A stretch of 64,000 bases of DNA from Sutterella sp. (GCA_020025965.1 JAHHRG010000001.1:36463-100462); one strand, 5' to 3'. Counted from the stretch's first letter, positions 25,849 through 34,444 are shown. The notes: generated by a model from the sequence alone, not told the origin. Program-made: numbers and translations.

Positions 25849-26937
25849 ATGAAAGTCTACGGTGAACCGACAAGAAGTATTCGCTCGATTGACGGTGGCA
25901 TGGCCGTCGAAATTCTTGATCAGACATCATTGCCGTTCCGTTTCGAAAAAGTTGTTTTGACGGATTGGCGTGATTGTGTTGAAGCCATTCGTGAAATGCG
26001 AGTGCGCGGTACAACGCTCACGGGTATTGCTGGCGCGTGGGCTATGGTGCTTGCTACTCTCGAAAATCCCTCCAATGAAGCCCTCAAGACAGCCACCGAA
26101 GTGATTGTGGCGGCTCGTCCAACTTCAGCCTCGCTCGCCTGTGCCGTGCATCGCATGTATTCGACGCTTGTGCCGCGTGAGTCAGCTAAGCGCTTCGCCG
26201 CCGCCGTCAAGCTTGCGGAAGAAATGACGCAGGAAGATGTTCTCACCAACCGTGCCATCGGCGATGCTGGCAAGTCTTTGATTGCTGATCTTTATGCGCA
26301 GATTCGTCGTCCCGTTAACATCCTGACGGTCGGTAACAGTGGTTGGCTCTCGACGGTCGACTACGGTACGGCTCTTTCACCGGTTTACATGGCTTTCGAA
26401 CAGGGAACTCCGCTCCATGTTTGGACGACAGAAACCCGTCCCTGCAACCAGGGGCTGCTCTCTGCTTGGGAAATGCGTCAGGTGGGCGTGCCTCATGCGC
26501 TCGTAGTCGACGGTGCCGTCGGTCAGCTCATGCAACAGGGGGACGTGGACCTTGTGATCGTCGGCGCTTCGCATATGACGCGTCGTGGCGATTTTGCGAG
26601 CGAAATCGGGACCTATCTCACAGCCTTGGCTGCGAACGACAACGAAGTGCCATTTTATGTTGCTGCCCCTTCTTCAGTGATTGATTGGCATATGACGGAC
26701 GGTAAGCGAGAAATCGCAATTGAAAACCGCTCGGCTTCCGAAGTGCTAGGTGTCAAGGGCCTTGATCGTAGTGGAAATCCGCTCACAGTCGAATTGGCAC
26801 CTATTGAAGAAGCGGCAGCCAATCCTGCATTTGATGTCACGCACAACCGCTTTGTCACAGGTATCATCACCGAGCGCGGTGTGATTGCGCCCGTCGATTT
26901 AGCAACGGTTTTTGCTGATAAGCAACCTAAAAACTAG
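25849..26937 (+). CDS. MtnA-like (methylthioribose-1-phosphate isomerase/eIF2B-alpha superfamily) protein lacking catalytic residues
   Basis: This 362-residue protein aligns with MtnA along its length: RSIRSIDGGMAVEILDQTSL, a VRGTTLTGIAGAWA segment in place of RGAPAIGIAAAYG, ETRPCNQG, IVGASHMTRRGDFASEIGTY and VPFYVAAPSSVIDW. The two residues that act in MtnA catalysis are changed: the Cys of the HCNAG motif is Gly (VGNSG) and the Asp of VGADR is Ser (VGASH). It may have another substrate or a binding role. The ATG at 25849 has an excellent AAGGAGG site. It heads a four-gene plus-strand run. No other methionine salvage gene is nearby. Confidence 0.8.
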   Translation: MKVYGEPTRSIRSIDGGMAVEILDQTSLPFRFEKVVLTDWRDCVEAIREMRVRGTTLTGIAGAWAMVLATLENPSNEALKTATEVIVAARPTSASLACAVHRMYSTLVPRESAKRFAAAVKLAEEMTQEDVLTNRAIGDAGKSLIADLYAQIRRPVNILTVGNSGWLSTVDYGTALSPVYMAFEQGTPLHVWTTETRPCNQGLLSAWEMRQVGVPHALVVDGAVGQLMQQGDVDLVIVGASHMTRRGDFASEIGTYLTALAANDNEVPFYVAAPSSVIDWHMTDGKREIAIENRSASEVLGVKGLDRSGNPLTVELAPIEEAAANPAFDVTHNRFVTGIITERGVIAPVDLATVFADKQPKN

Positions 26938-26946
26938 GAAGAATAG

Positions 26947-27204
26947 ATGGAGATAGAAGCGCCTAAAACATGGAATCGAGTGGACGGCTCGGTTGTCTCT
27001 TGTACGGAGAGTGTCAAGGTTCTCAACGAAAATTGGAAAGAAGCTACAGTTCTCCTTCAGGAAATGTATGAAGATGCTGTCTTGCTCGGTTGTGGAAAAG
27101 AGGCGATCAAGGCCGAATTTCACCGATTGATTGAGCAACTCGAGTGCGACTATGTTGAAAAAACACAACCCGAGGAGTCGAAAGGCAAAAACGGAGGGCG
27201 ATGA
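26947..27204 (+). CDS. Small protein of unknown function
   Basis: An 85-residue soluble protein I do not recognise. Its middle (about residues 20-70) is predicted helical and heptad-like, with a KVLNENWKEATVLLQEMYED stretch and an acidic and basic mix. The tail is Lys/Glu-rich and probably disordered. Three cysteines (SCTES, LGCGK, LECDY) have no motif spacing. AGGAAG precedes the ATG, it begins 9 bp after the mtnA-like stop, and its last codons overlap the start of the lipoprotein gene, so it is clearly part of this operon. Confidence 0.7.
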   Translation: MEIEAPKTWNRVDGSVVSCTESVKVLNENWKEATVLLQEMYEDAVLLGCGKEAIKAEFHRLIEQLECDYVEKTQPEESKGKNGGR

Positions 27205-27713
27205 TGTCCTTATTAAGTAAAACGCAGGCAATCCTTATGTCATCGGTCGCAGTGCTGATGTTGACTGCTTGCGCACATCCCGAGCTGATGGATCCGGGGA
27301 TGACTGAGGTAGCTGTTGAAGACGCGCTCGGAACTCCGGATGTAAAAGTACCCCTACCCGATGGTTGGCGTTGGGTCTATTCCTTTCAGGGCAACGGTCA
27401 GGAGGTCTGGTGGGTTGTTTTCGATCGTAACGGTCGAGTAGTGAGGCACGAAGAGGTGCTTAACCGTGCTCATTTTTCCCAGATTAAACCAGGCATTCAC
27501 AAAAAGGCCGATGTTTGGGCACTCTTCGGAAAGCCGGCTCAGAAGTCGTTTTTCAGGTTAAAGAACCGCTCGGCTTGGATGTATCGCTTCAAAGAAGATA
27601 AACACTTCAATATGGCTTGTTGGTACGAATTTCTACCTGACGGAACCGTTGCCGAAGTGGGTTATACAATCGATCCTTGGGAAAGCGACAGAGACCCATT
27701 CTGGAACCGTTGA
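27201..27713 (+). CDS. BamE/SmpA-like lipoprotein with two repeats
   Basis: A 170-residue precursor with signal peptide and lipobox LTAC near residues 21-24, so the mature protein is lipid-anchored. Two similar units follow: MTEVAVEDALGTPDVKVPL... ending in WWVVFDRNGRVV, and IKPGIHKKADVWALFGKPAQ... ending in WYEFLPDGTVAEVGY. Each resembles the BamE/SmpA/OmlA fold (a helical pair leading to a G-x-P turn, then beta strands). It may be an outer membrane assembly accessory, but the true bamE would normally lie near fur. It overlaps the 85-residue gene. Confidence 0.75.
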   Translation: MMSLLSKTQAILMSSVAVLMLTACAHPELMDPGMTEVAVEDALGTPDVKVPLPDGWRWVYSFQGNGQEVWWVVFDRNGRVVRHEEVLNRAHFSQIKPGIHKKADVWALFGKPAQKSFFRLKNRSAWMYRFKEDKHFNMACWYEFLPDGTVAEVGYTIDPWESDRDPFWNR

Positions 27714-27752
27714 TAGCCAAGTTTATCTAATCTCTATTCGAGCAGGTGACTA

Positions 27753-28787
27753 ATGAGGGATGAGACATTTCGAGCCCGTATCGAACGTATAAAACGGACC
27801 ACCGCTGGTCAATGGTTACGCATTTTGGTCGATGCCGGTATTCCACCCGAACTATTGGGAAAGCCTAACCGTCCCTGCCCACTTTGCGGAGGTCGAGATC
27901 GTTTTACTTTCTTTAAAAAAGAAGAGGGCGGCGGATGGTATTGTCGCGGTTGCGGACACGGTGACGGTATTGCACTTTTGCAAGGATGGCGTCACGAGGG
28001 TTTTGTGCAGACGCTCAACTATCTCGAGCGTGCTTTGGGTCTTCCGCCGATTCTCGTTGATAAGAAGGAAAAGCCTCGCACACAATTCGTTGCTGATATA
28101 GAGGTAGAACGCCGAAAGAAACTCGAACTCTTCTGGAGTGAAGCTAAACCATTAAGCGATCTCTCTAAAGAGAACCCTGTTCAGAAATATCTCATGAGCA
28201 GGAAACTCATCCGAGGTCACGAAACGCTCTCGAGTGAATTGCGTAGTCATCCTTTGCTTGACTATTGGGAGACGCAAGTTGGCGATACCATTCAACACGA
28301 GCGCTGGCCTGCAATGGTGGCGCGTGTTACAGACGAGAAAGGGCGATTGGTGAGTCTGCATCGCACCTATCTCACGCAGGATGGGCGAAAAGCACCTGTG
28401 TCGGCGCAGAAGAAACTTGCCGCCAGTGCTGGTGAAAATGGCCTTATCCGACTTTTTCCCGTCGGCAAGGTGCTAGGTATCGCTGAGGGTATTGAAACGG
28501 CGGTCGCCGCTAAGCTTCTTTTTGACTTACCTGTCTGGAGCGCAATTTGCGCTAATGGATTTGGCAAAATCAGCAGATTGCCGGAGGGCGTAGAAAAGCT
28601 TGTGATTTTCGGCGATAACGACCGAAGTTTCACGGGGCAGTTGGCCGCTTGGGAGCTTGCGTATCGCATGCGCCGGAACTATCCGGACATGGCGATCGAA
28701 GTGAAGATTCCCGATACGGAAGGTGAAGATTGGCACGACGTCTGGTGTAAGAGTCTGGAGGAGAAGAACTCCTTCAATCAAGCCTAA
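27753..28787 (+). CDS. Stand-alone phage/plasmid-type primase (P4-like zinc finger plus Toprim)
   Basis: This 344-residue protein has an N-terminal zinc-binding domain (CPLCGGRDRF ... WYCRGCGHGDG, about residues 42-75) typical of P4 alpha and T7 gp4-like primases. A middle segment follows, then a Toprim domain at about 235-330 with the acidic EGIETAVA and FGDNDRSF motifs that bind metal. The replicative helicase part found in phage primase-helicases is absent. An AGGTGA site precedes the ATG. No integrase, capsid or other phage gene is nearby, so it is either a domesticated gene or a relic of an element. Confidence 0.85.
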   Translation: MRDETFRARIERIKRTTAGQWLRILVDAGIPPELLGKPNRPCPLCGGRDRFTFFKKEEGGGWYCRGCGHGDGIALLQGWRHEGFVQTLNYLERALGLPPILVDKKEKPRTQFVADIEVERRKKLELFWSEAKPLSDLSKENPVQKYLMSRKLIRGHETLSSELRSHPLLDYWETQVGDTIQHERWPAMVARVTDEKGRLVSLHRTYLTQDGRKAPVSAQKKLAASAGENGLIRLFPVGKVLGIAEGIETAVAAKLLFDLPVWSAICANGFGKISRLPEGVEKLVIFGDNDRSFTGQLAAWELAYRMRRNYPDMAIEVKIPDTEGEDWHDVWCKSLEEKNSFNQA

Positions 28788-28809
28788 GACGGACGAATAG
28801 ATATTGATA

Positions 28810-28845
28810 GATAACAAAAAGGGCCCCTAGGGCCCTTTCTGTTAT
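28810..28845. terminator. Bidirectional terminator between the primase gene and aspS
   Basis: Stem AAAGGGCCC/GGGCCCTTT (28818-28838) with loop CTA, extended by GATAAC/GTTATC flanks. It lies between convergent genes. Confidence 0.85.
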
Positions 28846-28863
28846 CGAAAATCAACAGGCAGA

Positions 28864-30675
28864 TTATTGGCCCGCGATTTCATGCTCCTTCTTCTGTTCG
28901 TTGCGAAGACGAATGTGAAGTTCGCGAAGTTGCTTTTCTTCAACGGGTGCAGGAGCCTGCGTGAGCAAACACTGGGCGCGCTGCGTCTTCGGGAAGGCGA
29001 TCACGTCACGGATGGAATCAGCATTGCACATCATCGTCACAATACGATCGAGACCGAAGGCGATACCACCGTGCGGAGGAGCGCCGAACTGAAGAGCGTC
29101 GAGGAGGAAACCGAACTTGTTGCGGGCTTCTTCCGGGGATATCTTCAAAGCTTCGAAGACCTTGCTCTGAATTTCTTCGCGGTGGATACGGATGGAGCCG
29201 CCGCCGATTTCCCAACCATTGAGAACCATGTCGTAGGCCTTGGCGTAGGCATGTTCCGGATCGGAAATGAGGAGATCTTCGTGACCGTCGAGCGGGCAAG
29301 TAAACGGATGGTGGCAAGCAACCCAGCGCTGATCTTCTTCGGAGTATTCAAACATCGGGAAGTTGACAACCCAAAGCGGCTGCCAGCCAGCCGTGAAGAG
29401 GCCATTCTTCTTACCGAAGTCGGAGTGACCGATCTTCAGACGGAGAGCGCCGAGGGAGTCCCAAACGACCTTAGCTTTATCGGCACCGAAGAAGACGACG
29501 TCGCCGTCCTTGGCACCGGTGCGTTCGAAGATTGTATTGAGCTCTTCGTCGGAGAGGTTCTTAACGATCGGGCTCTGGAGACCGTCACGACCCTTGGATA
29601 GATCGTTGATCTTGATGTAGGCGAGTCCCTTGGCACCGTAGATCTTGACAAATTCCGTGTACGCATCAATTTCGGAGCGCGGCATAGTACAGGCTCCAGG
29701 GACGCGCATGGCAACAACCTTACCGTTGTGGAGGCTCTTGACACCGGAGAAGACCTTGAACTTGGAGTCGGCGACTACGTCGGTGACTTCAACGAGTTCG
29801 AGGTGGACACGAAGGTCGGGTTTATCGGAACCGTACTTGGCCATGGCATCGTCCCACTGCATAACCGGGAACGGGTTCTTCAGGTCGACGTCGAGGACTT
29901 CCTTGAAAACTTCGCGGATCATTTGTTCGAACATGTCGCGGATTTCTTCCTGAGTAAGGAAGGACGTCTCAATATCCACCTGAGTGAATTCGGGCTGGCG
30001 GTCGGCTCGAAGGTCTTCGTCACGGAAGCACTTGACGATCTGATAGTAGCGGTCGAAGTTGGCGCACATCAGAAGCTGTTTGAAAAGCTGCGGGGACTGC
30101 GGCAAGGCGTAGAAGCAACCGTCCTGAACACGGGAAGGAACGAGGTAGTCGCGGGCACCTTCAGGCGTGGAGCGCGTCAGCATCGGCGTTTCGATGTCGA
30201 TGAAGCCATTCTTGTCGAGGAACTTGCGGAAAGCCATGGCGGCGCGATAGCGAAGACGCAGGTTCTTCTGCATGACAGGGCGACGAAGGTCGAGAACACG
30301 ATACGTAAGACGCGTTGTTTCGGATAGATTGTCGTCGTCAAGATGGAACGGAGGCGTCACGGACGCGTTGAGGATTTCGAGTTCGTGGCAGAGGACTTCG
30401 ATACCGCCGGAGATGAGATTTTCATTCTTCGTACCTTCCGGGCGAGCACGAACAACGCCTACGACCTTGAGGCAGTATTCATTGCGGCACTTGTCGGCCG
30501 TAGCAAAAACTTCGGGGCGATCGGGGTCGCAAACGACTTGAACGAGACCTTCGCGGTCGCGCAAGTCGATGAAGATCACACCGCCGTGGTCACGACGACG
30601 ATGAACCCAGCCGTAAAGAGTAACGGTCTGGCCAATGTATTTTTCGTCAACCAATCCGGAATAAACGGTTCGCAT
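28864..30675 (-). CDS. aspS: Aspartyl-tRNA synthetase, probably non-discriminating
   Basis: AspRS charges tRNA-Asp. The 603 residues show the bacterial class IIb layout: OB-fold anticodon domain (1-105), catalytic core with [20 protein letters not shown], the bacterial GAD insertion, and motif 3 GLDRIVTMM. Two positions mark specificity. His30 in [10 protein letters not shown] and Gly81 in RPEGTKN match the residues of non-discriminating enzymes (H31/G81 in Pseudomonas aeruginosa), whereas E. coli has Leu at the first. It probably also makes Asp-tRNA-Asn for amidation by GatCAB. A CGGAG site precedes the ATG. fmdB lies upstream on the same strand. Confidence 0.96.
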   Translation of the reverse strand: MRTVYSGLVDEKYIGQTVTLYGWVHRRRDHGGVIFIDLRDREGLVQVVCDPDRPEVFATADKCRNEYCLKVVGVVRARPEGTKNENLISGGIEVLCHELEILNASVTPPFHLDDDNLSETTRLTYRVLDLRRPVMQKNLRLRYRAAMAFRKFLDKNGFIDIETPMLTRSTPEGARDYLVPSRVQDGCFYALPQSPQLFKQLLMCANFDRYYQIVKCFRDEDLRADRQPEFTQVDIETSFLTQEEIRDMFEQMIREVFKEVLDVDLKNPFPVMQWDDAMAKYGSDKPDLRVHLELVEVTDVVADSKFKVFSGVKSLHNGKVVAMRVPGACTMPRSEIDAYTEFVKIYGAKGLAYIKINDLSKGRDGLQSPIVKNLSDEELNTIFERTGAKDGDVVFFGADKAKVVWDSLGALRLKIGHSDFGKKNGLFTAGWQPLWVVNFPMFEYSEEDQRWVACHHPFTCPLDGHEDLLISDPEHAYAKAYDMVLNGWEIGGGSIRIHREEIQSKVFEALKISPEEARNKFGFLLDALQFGAPPHGGIAFGLDRIVTMMCNADSIRDVIAFPKTQRAQCLLTQAPAPVEEKQLRELHIRLRNEQKKEHEIAGQ

Positions 30676-30987
30676 AAAAGCTCCGATAAAAAGGCCAACA
30701 TCGAACGGGTTGGCGCGATGACTGCACGAGACGTTCCGAAGAACGGAACGAGTCGTACTTTGATTTGTCCGGACGCGTTCGGGAACGCATCCTTATAAAA
30801 AACAGTATTTGCCTCTGAAAAACGGCAACTCACATTCTGTAAGTTTACCGCCAACAGGGGTGGAAAATCGAGAAAAACGCCGCTCGAAACAAGTTCGAAC
30901 CCGACGGGCGTTTATGAGTCCCGATCAGCTCGAGAAAGGATCAGCGACTGATTGTTCGAAAATCGCTCGCTGAGAAAAGGGGCTCAG
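30676..30987. other. Intergenic region between aspS and fmdB
   Basis: This 312-bp gap has no gene. It contains the fmdB terminator (30875-30913) and two palindromes upstream of aspS. CGTTCCG-aagaa-CGGAACG (30732-30750) is extended by ACGA/TCGT arms, and GCGTTC-gg-GAACGC lies at 30775-30788. In many betaproteobacteria a DUF502 membrane protein gene sits between fmdB and aspS; none is present here. Confidence 0.6.
30875..30913 (-). terminator. Terminator of fmdB
   Basis: Stem AAACGCC/GGCGTTT with an inner TCGAA/TTCGA pairing; the minus strand continues with TTC and T-rich sequence. Confidence 0.65.
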
Positions 30988-31212
30988 TTATTTTCCGGTC
31001 TTGTTGTGCGATGCAGGGAGCGACTTGTGACCGCCGGCAAAGTCCGTTGCGGCCCAACCCGAACCCTTCAATTCGAAGCCGGGGGCGGAGAGTTCCTTTG
31101 CCAGAGTATCTTTACCGCACTTGGGGCACTTCGTCAGGGGCTTGTCGCTCAATTTCTGGAGGAAATCTTTTTCGAAGCCGCAGTTCGTGCATTTATAAGC
31201 GTAGATAGGCAT
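30988..31212 (-). CDS. FmdB-type zinc ribbon protein
   Basis: A 74-residue protein with the FmdB-family zinc ribbon: MPIYAYKCTNCGFEKDFLQK, then CPKC, giving CxxC-x(n)-CxxC at Cys8, Cys11, and about Cys29 and Cys32. A flexible basic tail follows (GSGWAATDFAGGHKS). The name comes from a putative regulator of formamidase genes, but the function in most bacteria is unknown. It lies upstream of aspS, the standard betaproteobacterial location, with its own terminator. Confidence 0.92.
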   Translation of the reverse strand: MPIYAYKCTNCGFEKDFLQKLSDKPLTKCPKCGKDTLAKELSAPGFELKGSGWAATDFAGGHKSLPASHNKTGK

Positions 31213-31302
31213 GGTATCCGTAACCGAAGAATGAAAATAAAAGAAGAATTATAAACTGATAGCGTTCTAGTCGTAAGTGTGAAAACAAGTAGGGGGAACG
31301 AC

Positions 31303-31335
31303 AAAGGGCCGCCTGAAGGCAGCCCTTTTTTTACT
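31303..31335 (+). terminator. Hairpin downstream of the EF-G-like gene
   Basis: Stem AAAGGGC/GCCCTTT enclosing GCCT/AGGC. The long T run lies on the plus strand, while the adjacent gene is on the minus strand, so it is a weak terminator for that gene and a good one for any antisense transcript. Confidence 0.5.
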
Positions 31336-31352
31336 AGACGGACTCAGTAGAA

Positions 31353-33401
31353 TCAGTCTTCTTCCTTGCGTTCGAACTTCGAGGAGAGTTCAGCCTGCTT
31401 AGCGGCAGGAACCGGACGATAGGAATCAAGTTCCATTGACCAACTACCCGTGCCCTGAGTAATGGCATGCAAACGTGTGGCGTAACCGTCAAGTTCAGCC
31501 AGCGGCACCTCCCCAGTGATTTGCATCAGACCGCCTGGAATCGTGTCGGTGCCAGAGACCTGACCTCGACGGCTCGAAAGGTCACCGACGAGGTCACCCA
31601 TGTAGTGGTCAGGTGCGACGATGTCAATTTTCACAATCGGTTCGAGAATTTCTGGTGCAGCCTTCGATAGAGCGTCAAGGAAAGCCTTGCGACCGGCTGC
31701 GACAAAGGCAACTTCCTTCGAGTCAACCGGATGATGTTTGCCATCATAAACGGTCACGCGGATGTCCTGCATCGGATAGCCGGCAAGATAGCCAGTATCG
31801 AGTACTTCGCGAACTCCCTTTTCAACAGCTGGGATGAAGTTGTATGGAATGGCACCTCCCTTAACTTCATCAACGAACTGGAAGCCTTCACCACGAGCGA
31901 GCGGTTCAATGCGGAGATAAACTTCGCCGAACTGGCCGGCACCGCCAGTCTGCTTCTTGTGACGTGCATGGCCTTCGCCCTTGCCAGCAATCGTTTCACG
32001 GTACGGAATGCTCGGAACGCCTGTTTCGACTTCGAGGTTGAAGTTGACCTTCATACGATCGAGGATCGACCGAATATGCATTTCGGTTAGACCACGAATG
32101 ACGGTTTCGTTCAAGACGGCGTCGTGATCAACGGCCATGGTCGGGTCTTCGGCGAGCATCTTTGCGAGGATCTCACCCATACGAGCTTCGTCGCCACGGC
32201 GTGCTGGTTTGATTGAGAGACCGAACATCGGCTTCGGGAAGTTGATGGGACGCATATGGACATCGATCAACTTTGGATCAGAGTGAATCACTGAACCGTA
32301 ATTGAGTTCTTCAATCTTTGTTAAGGCACCGATGTCACCCGGACAGAGACGGTCAGTTTCGGTTGATGTCTTACCCTGTAGAGTGAGAAGACGATTAGCT
32401 TTAAAGCTCTTCTTGATACCGTCAACGTAGAGGACATCGTCTTTGTTGATCGTACCTTGGTGGACGCGGAAGATGGCGATCTTGCCGACGTATGGGTCAT
32501 TGACGATTTTGAAGACCTGTGCAACAACAGGTGCATCCTTATCGGGATGTGTGACGTACGGAGTGCCGTCTTCGTGAACGAAGAGTGAATCGTTGGCTTC
32601 GGCAGGACTCGGCAAGTGACGGATAATCACATTGAGAAGTGTGCGAACGCCAATGAGGTTTTTGGCGGAAGTGAAGCACACTGGAATGATGTGGCCTTCG
32701 CGGAGAGCTTTCGTGACGAGTGGGTGGAGATTACGCGGGTCGACGCTACCTTCTTCGAGGTAATGTTCGAGCATTTCGTCGTCTTCTTCAACGATGCGTT
32801 CAATAAATGCGCGATGGACTTCTTCAACGCTGAGAATATCAGCTTCACCGTCATCGGAGTCAAAGCAGTCGATAACGTGCGTGCGGTTGTTGCCCGGGAG
32901 GTTGATCGGGAGAACACCAGGTCCCCAGATCTTTTTCAATTCATCGAGAAGGCCTACGAGATCAACATCGGGAGCGTCGAATTTGTTAATGACGATCACA
33001 CGGCAGAGATTGCGTTCCTTAGCAATATCCATCATGCGGCGGGTAAGGAGTTCCACGCCTTTGGTGGCGTCAATTACGGCACAAACCGACTTGACGGCAT
33101 CCAATGCCGACAAGTCCTGACCGAGGTAGTCGGGGTAGCCCGGGGTGTCCAGAACGTGAATACGTACCGGTGTTAAGTCCGGTTTTGCCGTATCAATATG
33201 TGCAACGGCTAGTCGAATCGAGTGTTGAACCTGCTTCTCAAGCGCGTCGTTGTCGCACATCGTGGTTCCGTGCTCAATATCCCCTAGTTCAGGGATCATG
33301 CCGGTACGGTAGAGCATGGCTTCGATCAGAGAAGTTTTGCCGCAGGAACCATGCCCTACCAGGGCTATAGTACGGAGATTTTCGGTCAGATAGTTGCTCA
33401 T
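31353..33401 (-). CDS. Elongation factor G-like GTPase
   Basis: A 682-residue translational GTPase with all five EF-G domains. The G1 loop is GHGSCGKTS (residues 16-24), G4 is NKFD, and domain IV includes the RHKKQTGGAGQFGEV segment. Two deviations set it apart from canonical EF-G: G3 reads DTPGYPDY, with Tyr replacing the GTPase-activating His of DTPGHVDF, and the switch I RGITI motif is absent (VQHSIRLAVAHID). This is the paralogous EF-G-like family found beside true fusA in many bacteria, whose role is not settled. It is monocistronic and far from ribosomal protein genes. Confidence 0.92.
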   Translation of the reverse strand: MSNYLTENLRTIALVGHGSCGKTSLIEAMLYRTGMIPELGDIEHGTTMCDNDALEKQVQHSIRLAVAHIDTAKPDLTPVRIHVLDTPGYPDYLGQDLSALDAVKSVCAVIDATKGVELLTRRMMDIAKERNLCRVIVINKFDAPDVDLVGLLDELKKIWGPGVLPINLPGNNRTHVIDCFDSDDGEADILSVEEVHRAFIERIVEEDDEMLEHYLEEGSVDPRNLHPLVTKALREGHIIPVCFTSAKNLIGVRTLLNVIIRHLPSPAEANDSLFVHEDGTPYVTHPDKDAPVVAQVFKIVNDPYVGKIAIFRVHQGTINKDDVLYVDGIKKSFKANRLLTLQGKTSTETDRLCPGDIGALTKIEELNYGSVIHSDPKLIDVHMRPINFPKPMFGLSIKPARRGDEARMGEILAKMLAEDPTMAVDHDAVLNETVIRGLTEMHIRSILDRMKVNFNLEVETGVPSIPYRETIAGKGEGHARHKKQTGGAGQFGEVYLRIEPLARGEGFQFVDEVKGGAIPYNFIPAVEKGVREVLDTGYLAGYPMQDIRVTVYDGKHHPVDSKEVAFVAAGRKAFLDALSKAAPEILEPIVKIDIVAPDHYMGDLVGDLSSRRGQVSGTDTIPGGLMQITGEVPLAELDGYATRLHAITQGTGSWSMELDSYRPVPAAKQAELSSKFERKEED

Positions 33402-33581
33402 GCTGTACTCCTTTTAATCTGTAATGGGTCACGAAATTCTTTCGGACAAGGTTTAACCATTGTGCTACGTGGTTACGCAAAAGTGCCTAATATCGTGCTT
33501 TTAGTTGATCGTGATTGAAGGAGTGCGAAAGAGTACTAGCAATTTTTTTGGTTTTGGTGGAAAATAAAATAATTTGCTGGA

Positions 33582-33661
33582 ACTTGTTGGCTAAATAGCT
33601 GCAGATGGTTTGGGTACTAACCCTAACAAAGGTCGCGAACGGCGGCCTTTTTTTATTTTTT
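33582..33661 (+). ncRNA. Candidate small RNA of about 80 nt
   Basis: A -35 TTGGTT and -10 TAATTT with a 16-bp spacer (33548-33575) precede a GGGT/ACCC hairpin flanked by GTT/AAC (33608-33627). A terminator stem AAAGGTCGC/GCGGCCTTT (33628-33650) with an eight-T run interrupted by one A follows. No family is recognised, and the promoter match is weak. Confidence 0.3.
33628..33661 (+). terminator. Orphan plus-strand terminator
   Basis: 9-bp stem AAAGGTCGC/GCGGCCTTT (one G-U pair) followed by TTTTATTTTTT on the plus strand. The neighbouring genes are both on the minus strand, so it must end an unannotated plus-strand transcript. Confidence 0.7.
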
Positions 33662-33745
33662 GAGCTATAGAAGGGTTAACCCGAATGTTCCTTCAGAGAT
33701 GCTCTTCTAGAGGAGAGCGACGAATATAGGGAAGGGACAGAGATG

Positions 33746-34444
33746 TTAGGAACGAACCACGAGTTGATAACCGACACCGCGAATGCTTTCGATTGTGACG
33801 GCTTTATCGAGGATCGTCGAGAGCTTGTGCCGAATGGCGGAGACGTGAACGTCGATCGCACGGTCATTGGCATGCATAGCGCGGCCGAGTACCTTGTGGT
33901 AGATGTCGTCTTTGCGCACAACTTGATTCGCTTTGCTGGCAAGTACTTCGAGCAGGAGAAATTCTGTAGACGTGAGTTCCATCGGAATGCCGTCAGCTTC
34001 GACTGTGTGCGTGCTCGGGTAAATAACGAGAGGCCCGATGATCAAAGGAGCGGACACCGTGGGAATGACTTGAGTCTGAGAAAGGAGCGAACGAACGGTG
34101 GCAACGAGCTCTTTCGGAGTGCACGGTTTTTGCACGACAGTGTCATTAGGTTGAACGAAACAGCTCGCCTTGGTTTCCACTTCGTCTAACGTGGAAAAGA
34201 AGAGGGTGGGTTTCTTGGCATCGAGTGGTTTACGTTCGGCCAGAAGTTTTTTTACATTGAAGCTATTCGTGGCGATATCCGTAATCAGAATATCAAAAGG
34301 TTGTTGATAGAAATAACTCCGCGCTTCCATTTCGCTGTGTGCGGCAAACGTTTCAAATCCTTCGAGACGAAAGAAGTCGGCGAGCAAGGGAACAAGCTCG
34401 GCATCCGTGTCGATAAGAAGAAGGCGACTGGAACGCTGGTACAT
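33746..34444 (-). CDS. OmpR/CpxR-like response regulator
   Basis: An N-terminal receiver domain joins a C-terminal winged helix. Receiver residues: acidic pair in LIDTDAEL, phosphoacceptor Asp in ILITDIAT, switch Ser in LFFSTL and Lys in VQKPCTP, so phosphorylation looks possible. The DNA-binding half (MELTSTEFLLLEVLAS, RAIDVHVSAIRHKL, SIRGVGYQL) is closest in style to CpxR. I chose the ATG at 34444 (232 residues) because the receiver begins there; the frame runs 24 codons further. No sensor kinase is adjacent. It is divergent from a MacAB-type efflux operon, which it may control. Confidence 0.88.
   Translation of the reverse strand: MYQRSSRLLLIDTDAELVPLLADFFRLEGFETFAAHSEMEARSYFYQQPFDILITDIATNSFNVKKLLAERKPLDAKKPTLFFSTLDEVETKASCFVQPNDTVVQKPCTPKELVATVRSLLSQTQVIPTVSAPLIIGPLVIYPSTHTVEADGIPMELTSTEFLLLEVLASKANQVVRKDDIYHKVLGRAMHANDRAIDVHVSAIRHKLSTILDKAVTIESIRGVGYQLVVRS

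Larger units (their letters stand above)
33402..33745. other. Intergenic region between the EF-G-like and response regulator genes
   Basis: This 344-bp gap lacks a gene. It contains the EF-G-like promoter region, a plus-strand terminator at 33628-33661 that serves no annotated gene, and a promoter-like sequence at 33548-33575. Together these suggest a short plus-strand RNA. Confidence 0.55.
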
